Assembly (NCBI RefSeq): GCF_943193215.1
Contig: NZ_CALPDH010000002.1
Coordinates: 62,001-126,000 of the forward strand
Source: Acetatifactor aquisgranensis
Lineage (GTDB): Bacteria > Bacillota > Clostridia > Lachnospirales > Lachnospiraceae
Reading direction: 5' to 3'
Length of the DNA: 64,000 nucleotides
Below, in pieces: positions 1 to 7,302 of this stretch. The translations under genes and the position numbers were made by a program. Below the pieces are notes generated by a model. That model did no database searches. It was not told the origin of the DNA and saw only the letters and a list, made by a program, of their open reading frames with translations. The number at the start of each line of letters is the position of its first letter. The first letter of the stretch is position 1.

Positions 1-2
1 CG

Positions 3-344
3 GCAGCAGAGGGAAAGGCGGAGCATTACCGCAGGCAGCTTTTGAATAAGCTGTCCCATTACCGGATTGCCACGCCCGGCAGATGGGTGGATAAGGCGGC
101 GGCCCTGCTGGACAAGCGCGAGATGGTCGAGATGCGCCATGAGCTGATTCAGCGCAGGCAGGCGCTGCGCAAGCAGATGGACTACAACAATAATGTCGCT
201 GAGACTGCCAGACAGGAAATCATAGACGTGGCAGACAAGTATCCTGCCTATGCCGCCGAAATCATGGAGATGGTGGCGCAGTACAGAGGAATGGAGGAAG
301 GAGGCTCTGTGGAAGAGGGGAATTCCGGGGATTCTGCGTATTGA
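3..344 (+). CDS. C-terminal part of an unrecognised protein, cut by the window edge
   Basis: The frame is open to the left edge, so the true start lies outside the window; the TTG at 42 has no convincing ribosome binding site and is not claimed as a start. The visible ~113 residues are charged and probably helical (an RHELIQRRQALRKQMDYNNN stretch followed by a KYPAYAAEIMEMV helix) and end in a Gly/Glu/Ser-rich tail. There is no signal peptide, membrane segment or recognisable catalytic motif. It lies on the same strand as purB, 79 bp upstream. I do not recognise the family. Confidence 0.6.
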   Translation, partial: AAEGKAEHYRRQLLNKLSHYRIATPGRWVDKAAALLDKREMVEMRHELIQRRQALRKQMDYNNNVAETARQEIIDVADKYPAYAAEIMEMVAQYRGMEEGGSVEEGNSGDSAY

Positions 345-364
345 CTTCTGGTCTTTTGTAAGAT

Positions 365-396
365 ATGATAAATGCGTCGGAAAAATCATTTATCAT
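365..396 (+). promoter_or_regulatory. Perfect 10-bp inverted repeat upstream of purB
   Basis: ATGATAAATG (365-374) and CATTTATCAT (387-396) pair perfectly around a 12-nt loop and are followed by TTTTC. It could be a weak terminator for the upstream gene or an operator for purB. It does not resemble a purine riboswitch. Confidence 0.5.
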
Positions 397-423
397 TTTC
401 ACCATAGAAAAAGGAGATTGTAG

Positions 424-1929
424 ATGAATATGGAAGAGATACATTCCATGGAAGAAATACATTCCAGAGAAGAGAGGCAATCCATGGACAGATATGTAAG
501 CCCTCTGTCTGAGCGCTACGCCAGCAGGGAAATGCAGTATATTTTTTCTCCGGACATGAAGTTCAGCACATGGAGGCGGCTCTGGATCGCGCTTGCGGAG
601 ACAGAGAAAGAGCTTGGCTTAAGCCAGGACGGAAAGCCCGTCATTACGGATGAGCAGATTGCGGAGATGAAGGCCCATGTGGATGATATCAATTACGACG
701 TGGCAAAGGCCAGGGAGCGGGAAGTCCGCCATGATGTCATGAGCCATGTGTACGCATACGGACAGCAGTGCCCTAAGGCGGCGGGCATCATCCATCTGGG
801 AGCCACCTCCTGCTATGTAGGAGACAATACGGACATCATCGTGATGACGGAAGGATTGAAGCTTTTAAAGAAAAAGCTGGTGAATGTCATCGCTGAGCTG
901 GCTGATTTTGCAGAAAATTATAAGGCGCAGCCCACGCTGGCCTTTACCCATTTCCAGCCTGCCCAGCCTACCACGGTGGGAAAGCGGGCCACACTTTGGC
1001 TCCAGGAGTTCTATCTGGATCTGGAGGATCTGAATTATGTGCTGGACAATATGAAGCTGCTGGGCTCCAAGGGAACCACCGGGACACAGGCGTCTTTCCT
1101 GGAACTGTTTGGCGGCGACCAGGAGACCATCGACAAAATCGATCCTATGATTGCGGAGAAGATGGGCTTTAAAAAGTGTTTCCCTGTGTCCGGCCAGACC
1201 TATTCCAGAAAGGTGGACACCAGGGTGGCAAATGTGCTGGCAGGCATCGCGGCCTCCGCTCACAAGATGAGCAATGATATCCGCCTGCTCCAGCATCTGA
1301 AAGAGGTGGAGGAGCCCTTTGAGAAGAGCCAGATCGGATCCTCTGCCATGGCTTATAAGAGAAATCCCATGAGATGCGAGAGAATCGCGTCCCTGTCCAG
1401 ATATGTGATGATTGACGCGCTGAATCCGGCGATTACCTCCGCCACCCAGTGGTTCGAGAGGACGCTGGACGATTCTGCCAACAAGAGGCTGTCCATTCCG
1501 GAGGGCTTTCTTGCGGTGGACGGCATCCTGGATTTGTGCCTGAACGTGGTGGACGGGCTGGTGGTGTATCCGAAAGTCATTGAGAAGCATCTGATGAGTG
1601 AGCTGCCCTTTATGGCTACGGAGAATATCATGATGGATGCCGTGAAGCTGGGCGGGAACCGCCAGGAGCTCCATGAGCGCATCCGGGAGCTTTCCATGGA
1701 AGCCGGGAAGAATGTGAAGGCAGAGGGCAAGGAGAACAATCTGCTGGAGCTGATCGCGGCGGATTCCGCATTTTCCATGACATTGGAGGAACTGCAGGAG
1801 TCCATGGATCCCGCAAAATATGTGGGGCGCTCCAAGGAACAGGTGGAGGCGTTCCTATCGGATGTGGTCCGCCCGGTTCTGGAGGAGAATAAGGAGCTGC
1901 TGGGCATGAAAGCCGAGGTCAAAGTGTGA
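424..1929 (+). CDS. purB: Adenylosuccinate lyase
   Basis: Catalyses two fumarate eliminations in the cytoplasm: SAICAR to AICAR, and adenylosuccinate to AMP. The fumarase/aspartase superfamily signature SSAMAYKRNP is present near residue 300, with the flexible-loop serines before it, and HLGATSCYVGDN matches the family's conserved first region. The start at 424 has a strong AGGAGA site 6 nt upstream. The family normally begins near MDRYVSPL, which is residue 21 here (484), so the product carries about 20 extra residues encoded by imperfect tandem 18-bp units at 430-483. A start at 484 would give 481 residues, the usual length. A PurF-like gene follows 107 bp downstream and purC lies nearby on the other strand, consistent with purine synthesis. 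Confidence 0.95.
   Translation: MNMEEIHSMEEIHSREERQSMDRYVSPLSERYASREMQYIFSPDMKFSTWRRLWIALAETEKELGLSQDGKPVITDEQIAEMKAHVDDINYDVAKAREREVRHDVMSHVYAYGQQCPKAAGIIHLGATSCYVGDNTDIIVMTEGLKLLKKKLVNVIAELADFAENYKAQPTLAFTHFQPAQPTTVGKRATLWLQEFYLDLEDLNYVLDNMKLLGSKGTTGTQASFLELFGGDQETIDKIDPMIAEKMGFKKCFPVSGQTYSRKVDTRVANVLAGIAASAHKMSNDIRLLQHLKEVEEPFEKSQIGSSAMAYKRNPMRCERIASLSRYVMIDALNPAITSATQWFERTLDDSANKRLSIPEGFLAVDGILDLCLNVVDGLVVYPKVIEKHLMSELPFMATENIMMDAVKLGGNRQELHERIRELSMEAGKNVKAEGKENNLLELIAADSAFSMTLEELQESMDPAKYVGRSKEQVEAFLSDVVRPVLEENKELLGMKAEVKV
430..483 (+). repeat. Three imperfect tandem 18-bp units at the purB 5' end
   Basis: ATGGAAGAGATACATTCC (430-447) and ATGGAAGAAATACATTCC (448-465) differ at one base. 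A degenerate third unit, 466-483, ends directly at the conventional ATG (484). The units encode MEEIHS, MEEIHS and REERQS. Confidence 0.75.
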
Positions 1930-2036
1930 AAAGATTTGCTAAGCGTCCGCCAGAGGCGGCAGGAAAGCAAAGATGGAGTTGAGTTCGCGGGTTTTAGGGA
2001 TTCTGCGGAACGAGAATATTATTCAGGAGGCATGGA

Positions 2037-3443
2037 ATGGGAGGTTTTTTTGGTGTCGCATCCAAGGAGGATTGCGTCTTTGACTTGTATTTCGGAACGG
2101 ATTATCATTCCCATCTGGGTACCAGAAGGGCAGGAATGGTAGTCTATGGGAAAGACAAAGGATTCGACAGGGCCATACATAATATAGAAAACGCTCCTTT
2201 TCGGACAAAGTTCGACAAGGATTTCAATGAGATGCGGGGAAACATCGGCATCGGCAGCATCTCGGATTTCGAGCCCCAGCCATTGATGGTGCGCTCTCAC
2301 CATGGCACATACGCCATTGCTACGGTAGGCAGGATCAACAATGCGGCGAAGCTGACAGAGGAGCTGCTTTCCAAGGGTCATGCCCATTTTCTGGAGATGA
2401 GCGGCGGGGATTTGAACGCCACGGAACTGGTGGCTTACCTGGTGGATCAGAAGGACAATCTGGTGGAGGGCATCCGGTATGCCCAGGAGTCCATCGAGGG
2501 ATCCATGACCCTGCTGATCATGACGCCCAAGGGGATATATGCCGCCAGGGATCTGCACGGCAGGACGCCGGTGTCCGTGGGGAAGAAAGAGGGCGCATGG
2601 TGTGTTTCTTTTGAAAGCTTTGCCTATCTGAACCTGGGATATGAGTTCCAGAGGGAACTGGGGCCCGGGGAAATCGCAGTGGTCACCCCTGAGGGCGTCC
2701 ACACACTGATGCAGCCTGGCAAGGAGATGAAAATCTGCACCTTTTTATGGGTATACTATGGATATCCTACCTCCTCCTATGAGGGAATCAGCGTGGAGAA
2801 GATGCGGTATAACTGCGGCGCGCTGCTGGCGGAACGGGATGATGTGAAGCCGGACATCGTGGCAGGGGTGCCGGATTCCGGTACGGCTCATGCCATCGGC
2901 TATGCCAACAAATCGGGGATACCTTTCTCCAGGCCTTTCGTGAAATATACGCCTACCTGGCCCAGATCCTTCATGCCCGCCGTACAGACCCAGCGGAATC
3001 TGATAGCCAAGATGAAGCTGATTCCCGTGAAAGATCTGATAGAGGGGAAGAGCCTGCTGATGATTGACGATTCCATCGTCAGGGGGACGCAGATGCGGGA
3101 GACCACGGAGTTCCTCTACCACAGCGGCGCAAAGGAAGTCCATATCCGGCCTGCGTGCCCGCCGCTTATGTACGGCTGCAAATATCTGAATTTTTCCAGG
3201 TCAAAGTCGGAGATGGATTTGATAGCCAGAAGAGTCCTGAAAGAGATGGAGCAGGAAGGGCGCGAGATTGATTTGAAGGCATATGTGGATCCCGATACAG
3301 CGGAGTACAAGGAGATGGTGGAGCGAATCGGAAAGCAGCTGAATTTCACCAGCCTGCGCTACCACAGACTGGACGACATGATTGCGTCCGTGGGGATTGA
3401 CAGGGAGAAGCTCTGTACCTATTGCTGGGACGGCAGAGAATAG
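2037..3443 (+). CDS. PurF-like amidophosphoribosyltransferase without the Cys nucleophile
   Basis: Related to glutamine PRPP amidotransferase, which makes phosphoribosylamine in the first step of purine synthesis. The N-terminal half is an Ntn-type glutaminase fold (residues about 1-230), and the C-terminal half is a phosphoribosyltransferase with the PRPP loop MIDDSIVRGTQ (about 342-352). AGGAGG at 2025-2030 fixes the start at MGGFFG. Canonical PurF has cysteine as the first residue after Met (or after a propeptide); here positions 2-6 are GGFFG and the first cysteine is residue 13. Cys234, Cys374 or Cys381, Cys460 and Cys463 match the spacing of the four [4Fe-4S] ligands of Bacillus PurF. 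It may use free ammonia, or have a regulatory or different role. Family membership is secure; activity as PurF is not. Confidence 0.8.
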   Translation: MGGFFGVASKEDCVFDLYFGTDYHSHLGTRRAGMVVYGKDKGFDRAIHNIENAPFRTKFDKDFNEMRGNIGIGSISDFEPQPLMVRSHHGTYAIATVGRINNAAKLTEELLSKGHAHFLEMSGGDLNATELVAYLVDQKDNLVEGIRYAQESIEGSMTLLIMTPKGIYAARDLHGRTPVSVGKKEGAWCVSFESFAYLNLGYEFQRELGPGEIAVVTPEGVHTLMQPGKEMKICTFLWVYYGYPTSSYEGISVEKMRYNCGALLAERDDVKPDIVAGVPDSGTAHAIGYANKSGIPFSRPFVKYTPTWPRSFMPAVQTQRNLIAKMKLIPVKDLIEGKSLLMIDDSIVRGTQMRETTEFLYHSGAKEVHIRPACPPLMYGCKYLNFSRSKSEMDLIARRVLKEMEQEGREIDLKAYVDPDTAEYKEMVERIGKQLNFTSLRYHRLDDMIASVGIDREKLCTYCWDGRE

Positions 3444-3565
3444 CGTGAGAAGAAGTTCTAGGCGGCCAAAGGACGCCCGCCAAGAACTTCTAGGCTCGCT
3501 TGAGCGAATGAATTCGCTCGCGGCCGTCTCACGCGGAAGAATGCCTGGAGGGCGAGCATTCTTCC
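3443..3565 (+). repeat. Structured intergenic element, copy A
   Basis: Starts at the last base of the purF-like stop codon. An outer stem GCGTGAGA/TCTCACGC (3443-3450/3527-3534) encloses a 15-bp hairpin with one mismatch (3451-3465/3477-3491) and a GAGCGAA/TTCGCTC hairpin (3502-3508/3513-3519). Directly abutting is a perfect 10-bp hairpin GGAAGAATGC/GCATTCTTCC (3535-3544/3556-3565). A second element of the same design lies at 53217-53322. There is no T-run, so a simple terminator is unlikely. Confidence 0.7.
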
Positions 3566-3704
3566 AGGTTGTGGGGGTTCCAGGGTGTGATTTTTTCCAG
3601 GGGGTTAGGGGCTTCTGGAGTATGTTTTTTCTGGGGGATGTTTGGGTGTTGGTGGTTTGTGGGTTATAGGTGGAATTTAGGGGAAGAAGTTTTTTGAGTC
3701 TGGG

Positions 3705-4469
3705 GTGTTTGATGTGATCAGGATATGTTATGTGGTGGTGGTCTCTTTGCCGTTTGTGGTTTATTATATTTGCAAGGCGCATTATATTGAGCGGCATGGG
3801 GAGCGTTATTCGGAGGAGGAGCGCTATAAGATGGCGCGGAAGTGCATTCGCATCATGATGCGCAATGGGAGGATAGAGACGGAGAGCTTCGGGCAGGAGC
3901 TTTTGCCTGAGGAGGGCGGCTATGTCATGTATTCCAACCATCAGGGTAAGTATGACACGCTGGGAATCATGAGTTCTCACCCGAAACCCTGTACCATTGT
4001 TATAGATGCCTACCGCTCCAGGCTCCCTATCACGGATTCTTTCATTGATTTGGTGCAGGGCAGCAGGCTGGACAAGACCGATATGAAATCCCAACTTAAG
4101 ACCATCCTGCAGATTGCCGATGAAGTGAAAAGCGGAAGACGCTATATCGTGTTTCCTGAGGGCGGCTATGACCACAACAAGAATGAGCTGCAGGACTTTA
4201 TGGCCGGTTCCTTTAAGTGCGCCACCAAGGCAAAAGCTCCGATTGTTCCGGTGGCCATCATTGATTCCTATAAGCCTTTCGGAGTGAATTCCCTGCGCAG
4301 GGTGAAGACACAGGTACATTTCCTGACGCCTATCTACTATGAGGAATACGGCAGGATGAAAACGGGCGAGATAGCCGAGATGGTGAAAGGGAGGATTGCC
4401 GCGGTCATCGACAGGCAGCTGAACCGGCAGGGAGAGATGTGCGATGCTTCTGTGATGCATTGTAAATGA
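3705..4469 (+). CDS. 1-acyl-sn-glycerol-3-phosphate acyltransferase (PlsC family)
   Basis: Membrane-associated enzyme that acylates lysophosphatidate to phosphatidate in phospholipid synthesis. The HX4D catalytic motif is NHQGKYD (residues about 78-84), and VFPEGG (about 149) is the glycerol-phosphate binding motif. The N-terminus (VIRICYVVVVSLPFVVYYI) is a hydrophobic membrane anchor. At 254 residues the length is normal. The GTG start at 3705 is the best I can see, but it lacks a clear ribosome binding site; GTG 3714 is an alternative. The upstream 130 bp and the first codons form an unusually G/T-rich tract. Confidence 0.85.
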   Translation: MFDVIRICYVVVVSLPFVVYYICKAHYIERHGERYSEEERYKMARKCIRIMMRNGRIETESFGQELLPEEGGYVMYSNHQGKYDTLGIMSSHPKPCTIVIDAYRSRLPITDSFIDLVQGSRLDKTDMKSQLKTILQIADEVKSGRRYIVFPEGGYDHNKNELQDFMAGSFKCATKAKAPIVPVAIIDSYKPFGVNSLRRVKTQVHFLTPIYYEEYGRMKTGEIAEMVKGRIAAVIDRQLNRQGEMCDASVMHCK

Positions 4470-4491
4470 TTTTGTGTAAGGTCGTACTTAA

Positions 4492-4818
4492 ATGCGCAAT
4501 ACTTTTATTGGACACTCCTTTATCATAATTAATTTTGTCGTCATGATTGGAATGCAGTTAAAAGACTCCCCATGCCGGGTGCTTGGCGAAGGCGTGCAAT
4601 ATCAGTGGCATGAAAATGAGGATAAAATAGTGATTCCGGATGTCTCTGTAAATTGTAATATCAGAGCCGGAAAAATGTGTCATTGACGGGAATTCCACGG
4701 ATGATTATGGAAGTCATCTCAGACTCCACGGAAAAATATGACCGAAAGCAAAGGAACTCTGCAGTTTGTCATGTTTCTGAATCTGAAGACAGATTTTGAT
4801 GAACTGTTTGATATTTGA
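4492..4818 (+). pseudogene. Remnant of a Uma2-family (DUF820) endonuclease
   Basis: Three pieces of the Uma2 pattern lie in successive frames. Frame one (to 4686) ends with VQYQWHENEDKIVIPDVSVN, the PD-x-SV strand of the nuclease. From 4686 another frame reads TGIPRMIMEVISDSTEKYDR, the EV(L/I)S-STEKYDR block. A third frame reads LQFVMFLNLKTDFDELFDI to the stop at 4818, matching the family's C-terminal end. The region between STEKYDR and the C-terminus is almost entirely missing. Uma2 proteins are PD-(D/E)XK nucleases of uncertain role. No functional product is expected. Confidence 0.7.
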
Positions 4819-4821
4819 CGG

Positions 4822-4868
4822 AAAAAGGACTGCCGCCCGGAGAGAATACCAGTTTGGCAGTCCTTTTT
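4822..4868. terminator. Bidirectional rho-independent terminator
   Basis: AAAAAGGACTGCC (4822-4834) pairs perfectly with GGCAGTCCTTTTT (4856-4868). On the minus strand it sits 22 bp past the purC stop and supplies a T-run, so it most likely ends purC transcription; it could also stop plus-strand readthrough. Confidence 0.85.
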
Positions 4869-4890
4869 GGTGCTCAAATATACGAGAAAA

Positions 4891-5766
4891 TTATAACGGT
4901 TTCCCGGTCAGCATCTCATATGCCTGGAGATATTTGTCGATGGTCTTCCGGACCACATCTTCGGGCAGGATCCAGTCGTTGCCGGGATTGGCTTTCAGCC
5001 AGTCCCGGGCGAACTGTTTGTCGAAGGAGGGCTGGCCGTGGCCGGGCTCATATTCATCCGCAGGCCAGAAGCGGGAACTGTCCGGGGTCAGCATCTCGTC
5101 TCCCAGGACGATGTTGCCCTCTTCGTCCAGGCCGAACTCGAACTTCGTGTCGGCGATGATGATGCCGCAGCCCAGTGCGTACTCCGCGCACTTTTTATAC
5201 AGCGCGATGGTGTAGTCCCGGAGCTTTTCGGCATATTCCTGTCCCTTTCCAGGGAAGCGCTTCTCCAGGTAATCCACGCTCTGCTCAAAGGAGATATTCT
5301 CGTCATGGTCGCCGATTTCCGCCTTGGTGGAGGGAGTATAGATAGGCTCGGGCAGCTTGTCCGACTCCTTTAAGCCCTCCGGCAGACGGATGCCGCAGAC
5401 GGTGCCGTCCTTCTGGTAGCTGGCCCAGCCGCTTCCGGTGATGTAGCCTCGTACGATGCATTCCACGGGAATCATCTCCAGCTTCCGGCAGAGCATGCTG
5501 TTGCCGTCGAACCTTTCCTGCCGGAAGAACTCGGGCATGTCCTTTACATCCACGGAAATCATGTGGTTGGGCAGGATGTCCTTTGTCATGTCGAACCAGA
5601 AACGGGACATCTGGGTCAGCACAGCGCCCTTTTTGTCCACCTTGTTGCCCAGGATTACGTCAAAACAGCTGATGCGGTCTGTTGCCACCATAATCAGGCT
5701 GTCGCCGTTGTCATAGATTTCGCGTACCTTGCCCTCTTTGACGGGCTTACATTCTTGATTGGTCAT
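4891..5766 (-). CDS. purC: Phosphoribosylaminoimidazole-succinocarboxamide synthase
   Basis: SAICAR synthetase: joins CAIR and aspartate using ATP in purine synthesis, just before the PurB step. Family motifs are visible: KEGKVREIYDNGDSLIMVATDRISCFD at the ATP site, ECIVRGYITGSGWASY, and LGDEMLTPDSSRFWP near the C-terminus. I start at MTNQECKP (5766), which has AGGAGG 10 nt upstream and gives 291 residues. An upstream in-frame Met at 5808 would add 14 basic residues without a site. It stands alone on the minus strand, convergent with the purB/purF-like cluster. Confidence 0.95.
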   Translation of the reverse strand: MTNQECKPVKEGKVREIYDNGDSLIMVATDRISCFDVILGNKVDKKGAVLTQMSRFWFDMTKDILPNHMISVDVKDMPEFFRQERFDGNSMLCRKLEMIPVECIVRGYITGSGWASYQKDGTVCGIRLPEGLKESDKLPEPIYTPSTKAEIGDHDENISFEQSVDYLEKRFPGKGQEYAEKLRDYTIALYKKCAEYALGCGIIIADTKFEFGLDEEGNIVLGDEMLTPDSSRFWPADEYEPGHGQPSFDKQFARDWLKANPGNDWILPEDVVRKTIDKYLQAYEMLTGKPL

Positions 5767-5902
5767 GTTCCTTTTGCCTCCTTTGCCTGTTCTAAGTCTT
5801 TTTGTCAATCGTCAGTTCTTAGCCTGACGTTTTTATGCTCTTAAGTTTAGCACATATGCCCGGAAAGCACAATAACGCAGAAGGAGAATCCGGCAAAAGA
5901 AT

Positions 5903-6422
5903 TCATCCGCCGGTTGAGGAGGATGGAGCCTGCCGTGTCAGGCCGGGAATCGGGGAGGCTGTGAGGGTCAAGCTGCCCTCCAGTGGCCTGCGGGGCTCCA
6001 GCCCGTGGAATATTGCATTTTCCACCGGGGCTGCAGAAGGAATCGTGGCATCTGAAAATCTTCTATGCCATCGTCCATGTGGAGCCGGAAACGGAAACAG
6101 CCCGGCAAGAGCAAGTCTATGATCTGCAGATATTTCTCGATGCAGCAGAACTCATTTCTGACGGACGTCATGCTGTCCCCATTGATGTTGTAGCGCATCA
6201 TGTAGGAGAGGGCGGTGACGGCGGTGCAGATTTCCGCAGTCTTTTTTGGTAAGCCATGCCCTGGATGGCGCTCAGTGTATTGTAGAGGAAATGGGGACTG
6301 ATCTGGGGCTGGAGGGCCAGGAGCTGTGCCTGGTTCTGGAGAATCATGTGCTGGTCGGATTCGGCTCCGGCCAGGGACTGGCAGGCAGCATCATATTCCT
6401 GGAATTTAATACCTTGTTGCAT
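5903..6422 (-). pseudogene. Broken sensor histidine kinase (YesM/LytS type)
   Basis: Three consecutive reading frames on the minus strand spell out the kinase core of a YesM-type two-component sensor. LQPQISPHFLYNTLSAIQGM is the phosphoacceptor-His region; after a frameshift at a run of six A (about 6234), TAEICTAVTALSYMMRYNI through MPRFLLQP follows; after a second shift, PVENAIFHGLEP is the N-box. The ATP-lid half and the sensor/HAMP part are missing. At least two frameshifts plus truncation at both ends mean it is not functional. Its response regulator partner is not in the window. Confidence 0.8.
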
Positions 6423-6672
6423 TATTGCACACTGCGGATATAATTTAATATCTTACATTACAATGATTTATCCATATATAAACAAGTAAAATTGTTAATC
6501 GGAATATCTCTCAAGAACTGCACTAAAAAAATGAATATACCAATTAAAGTACCAATCTGCCATTTTTTGAATGCAGTCGAGAGGCAGCATCTGCGAGCGG
6601 AGGTACCCGAAATAAGCCCCGCCGGAACCGGACTGTGGGAGAACTATTCTTTTATCTATTCAAACGGCCAGC

Positions 6673-6960
6673 TTAAGGCAAAGCTGATGGTAAGAAAGGG
6701 ATAAATCCCTTGTCTTCCCTGGAACTGATTTTTTTATTTGCAGCCAGCATCATGGGATGCTCCGTGATGCCGTAGACCAGGACAAGGCAGATGTCCTTTC
6801 CGGAAGCCGTGACCTGCACTTTTACATGGGAAAGATAGGCATCATGGTTTTTGCCTTTATAATAAAGCGGCATTTTGATCTTGCCCTTGTTGGAAATTTT
6901 ATTAGAAAAAGTTAAAATTTCCCGTTTCAAAGTGTAGGTATTTGATGTAAAATGAGCCAT
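6673..6960 (-). pseudogene. Internally deleted transposase remnant
   Basis: The first ~23 residues (MAHFTSNTYTLKREILTFSN) look like the N-terminus of a DDE (IS4-like) transposase common in Lachnospiraceae, as I recall it. They run straight into KGKIKMPLYYKGKNHDAYLS and VLVYGITEHPMMLAANKK, which belong to the later catalytic part. The intervening DDE core is absent and the C-terminus ends after ~95 residues. The frame is intact, so a small protein could be made, but it cannot be an active transposase. Recognition is from memory of the family, not from a search. Confidence 0.6.
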
Positions 6961-7041
6961 AAGGAATCCTCCTCTTTTTGTTTAGTGGATAATTGTTGTG
7001 GTGACATTATTTTAATCAAAAAGGAAGAAGATTCCTTATAT
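6959..7041. repeat. Imperfect inverted repeat at the transposase start
   Basis: ATAAGGAATC...CTTTTTG (from 6959) pairs with CAAAAAG...GATTCCTTAT (ending about 7041) with a few mismatches, around a ~37-nt spacer. It lies immediately upstream of the transposase remnant and could be its leader hairpin or an element end. Confidence 0.55.
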
Positions 7042-7302
7042 TTTTGGTATTTTCAAAAAATTGTGTATAGTGATGCAGACAGAATTGGGTTCTGCCAACA
7101 AAACTACGGAAACTCAAGGTAAGATATGATTGAAAAATCTTCTGCTTTATGATAGGATAAAGCCAGAGCAGATTTCTTCATTCCAGTTTTTCTGTAATCG
7201 ATTCCATTCTTCATACAGATCGGAAAATTCCTGCTTCAATTTCAGCACGACCGGCGGGAGTTTTCAGAGGCTCCCACACAACTGAACAAGGGAGGCGGCA
7301 AC
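7042..7302. other. Intergenic stretch with no supported gene
   Basis: Holds a small CAGAATTGGGTTCTG hairpin near 7079 and, on the minus strand, a start-less open stretch of about 39 codons (7145-7262) with coding-like composition (KLKQEFSDLYEEWNRLQKNW) that I cannot assign. It is probably more decayed DNA. Confidence 0.4.

Noticed and set aside
365..396. Purine riboswitch upstream of purB
   Set aside because: The inverted repeat lacks the conserved purine-aptamer loops; only a simple hairpin is present.
865..1674. Long minus-strand open frame opposite purB
   Set aside because: Lies wholly inside purB, has no ribosome binding site, and its His/Gln/Leu-rich product is a typical antisense shadow.
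6492..6704. 70-codon plus-strand frame between the kinase and transposase remnants
   Set aside because: No ribosome binding site, no recognisable domain, located in decayed DNA.
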